NCBI GenBank assembly: GCA_028868825.1
Contig: JAGWTU010000054.1
Span: 1-36,058 of the forward strand
Origin: Burkholderiales bacterium
Lineage (GTDB): Bacteria; Pseudomonadota; Gammaproteobacteria; Burkholderiales; Burkholderiaceae_C
DNA: 36,058 nt
Reading direction: 5' to 3'
Part shown: positions 35,290 through 36,058 of the stretch, in pieces
Layout of the letters: each line of letters starts with the position of its first letter
Position numbering within the stretch: the first letter of the stretch is position 1
Position numbers and translations under genes: made by a program
Notes under the pieces: model-generated
Told to the model about the DNA's origin: nothing
Seen by the model: the letters and a program-made list of their open reading frames with translations, nothing else
The model's database searches: none

Positions 35290-35567
35290 GGGAGGGCGGG
35301 TGGCTGCGAGCCGCGCGAAGAACCGAGCATAGGGGCTGCAGCGGGTGGGCTGCGCCTCGATGTGCTGCACCAACGGGCCCACGCGTCCTGTGCCGGTTCG
35401 AGAATTGCTTGCGCCAGCCCTCGAGGCCGGGCACAGTTCGATCAGAGGTGTGCCGGAGTCAGGGCGACAAGAAGTTCTCCTCTACCCCTACAGCAGTCAG
35501 GCGTCGCACCGCATTCGCGACGTGCATCGACAGCCAGTCCTCCCCTGTCGAAACCCAGGATGCAAGC
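35290..35567. other. Region without a recognisable gene
   Basis: These 278 bases lie between the modD-like remnant and the cupin gene. Both strands carry only short, unrelated open frames. The composition changes here from the GC-rich pattern on the left to less GC-rich DNA on the right, so it may contain the junction of an insertion or deletion. The cupin promoter should be in its right half, but no clear -35/-10 pair was recognised. Confidence 0.5.
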
Positions 35568-36041
35568 ATGCAGAAACCTCTCGTGAATCTCGATGAAGTC
35601 GAGTTCGACGACATCGAGGACAACGGCTATTACACGTCGAAGCGCGCGCTGTTCAGCGCAAGCATCGGCGCGCGAAAGCTGGGATACAACCTCACCGAGC
35701 TTCCGCCTGGAAAATCGCAATGCCCGTTCCATTCCCACCGGGAGGAGGAAGAAATGTTCCTCATCCTGGATGGCGAAGGTGAACTGCGCTTCGGCAATCA
35801 ACGATTCAAGCTTCGAAAGCACGACGTCATCGCGTGCCCGACCGGAGATGCCAGCGTTGCGCATCAAATCATCAACACCGGGACGACGCCTATGCGCTAC
35901 CTGTCTCTGTCGAATCAATCGAGTACCGAGGGGGGTGCGGATGATTTCTTGGACTACCTGGAGGGTAGTTCATGTATTCATACGAGGATCGGCTTCGTGC
36001 CGTGCGGCTCTACATCAAGCTGGGTAAGCACATCGGGTTGA
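35568..36041 (+). CDS. Cupin-domain protein, 3' end altered by an IS insertion
   Basis: The frame encodes 157 residues. Residues 1 to about 115 are a single cupin domain: GYNLTELPPGKSQCPFHSHREEEEMFLILDGEGELRFG holds the first motif with its metal-binding His and Glu residues, and the HQIINTGTTPMRYLSLS segment belongs to the second motif. After about residue 115 the cupin similarity stops, where a further 40 or more residues would be expected; the remaining 42 residues are read from insertion-sequence DNA. The ATG at 35568 has AGGA seven bases upstream. Base use is visibly less GC-rich than in the nif and isc genes. Function of the intact protein is unknown. Confidence 0.75.
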   Translation: MQKPLVNLDEVEFDDIEDNGYYTSKRALFSASIGARKLGYNLTELPPGKSQCPFHSHREEEEMFLILDGEGELRFGNQRFKLRKHDVIACPTGDASVAHQIINTGTTPMRYLSLSNQSSTEGGADDFLDYLEGSSCIHTRIGFVPCGSTSSWVSTSG

Positions 36042-36058
36042 CCATCCGGCAGCTGGGA
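35930..36058 (+). mobile_element. Left end of an IS3-family insertion sequence (runs off the window)
   Basis: The start is approximate. The cupin similarity is lost at about 35915, and an IS3-type transposase frame begins at 35972, so the element's left end lies between 35915 and about 35960. The inverted repeat could not be defined because the right end is outside the window. Confidence 0.65.
35972..36058 (+). CDS. IS3-family transposase OrfA, N-terminus only
   Basis: The 29 visible residues (beginning MYSYEDRLRAVRLY, then KLGKHIGLTIRQLG) resemble the N-terminal helix-turn-helix of IS3-family transposase first frames. The ATG at 35972 has GGAGGG six bases upstream. The rest of the gene lies beyond the window edge, so whether the element is intact cannot be seen. 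Confidence 0.75.
   Translation, partial: MYSYEDRLRAVRLYIKLGKHIGLTIRQLG

Overview
The window is about 36 kb of very GC-rich DNA, with G or C at almost every third codon position. Genes are densely packed in operons, most of them on the minus strand. Protein styles (Isc, Fix and Nif proteins, an oxygen-type NifA, MHS transporters, IorA/IorB with DUF6537, an AceE-type pyruvate dehydrogenase) suggest a nitrogen-fixing betaproteobacterium, probably of the Burkholderiales. That placement is inferred from protein style; no rRNA gene is present.

Region 1 (1-10679) is an aromatic catabolism operon read leftwards from about 10104. It encodes a Rieske ring-hydroxylating oxygenase (alpha and beta), a fused flavin monooxygenase/Old Yellow Enzyme of the 2-aminobenzoyl-CoA or salicylyl-CoA type, a RidA-family deaminase, the two subunits of an indolepyruvate ferredoxin oxidoreductase-like enzyme, a PDR/VanB-type reductase for the oxygenase, and a CoA ligase cut by the window edge. 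A MarR regulator is divergent, and a short dyad lies between them. The set resembles auxin (indole-3-acetate) degradation loci that run through oxindoles, isatin and anthranilate. I propose that the IOR-like enzyme turns isatinate (2-aminophenylglyoxylate) directly into 2-aminobenzoyl-CoA for the fused flavoenzyme.

Region 2 (10694-19029) is general accessory metabolism. It holds fumarase C, a TRIC/UPF0126 membrane protein, an MHS-family transporter, an M20D amidohydrolase with a divergent LysR regulator, and a secreted subtilase with a PA domain.

Region 3 (19030-34905) is the nitrogen-fixation block. From right to left it holds an iscS-iscU-erpA-iscA-hscA-fdx operon, then nifV-nifW-fixABCX-rubrerythrin, then nifA, a di-Mop molybdate-binding protein and a stand-alone aceE. 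Sigma-54 (-24/-12) promoters with NifA-type upstream sites can be read in front of nifV (excellent match) and iscS (good match). The isc operon occupies the place where nifU-nifS precede nifV-nifW in other diazotrophs, which suggests that an Isc-type machine, without hscB and iscR, supplies Fe-S clusters to nitrogenase. FixABCX supplies low-potential electrons, NifV makes homocitrate, and Mop buffers molybdenum.

Region 4 (35050-36058) looks like an island edge. It holds the C-terminal remnant of a ModD-like gene, about 280 bp without a recognisable gene, a cupin gene whose 3' end is lost, and the start of an IS3-family transposase. No tRNA, rRNA or CRISPR array was seen.
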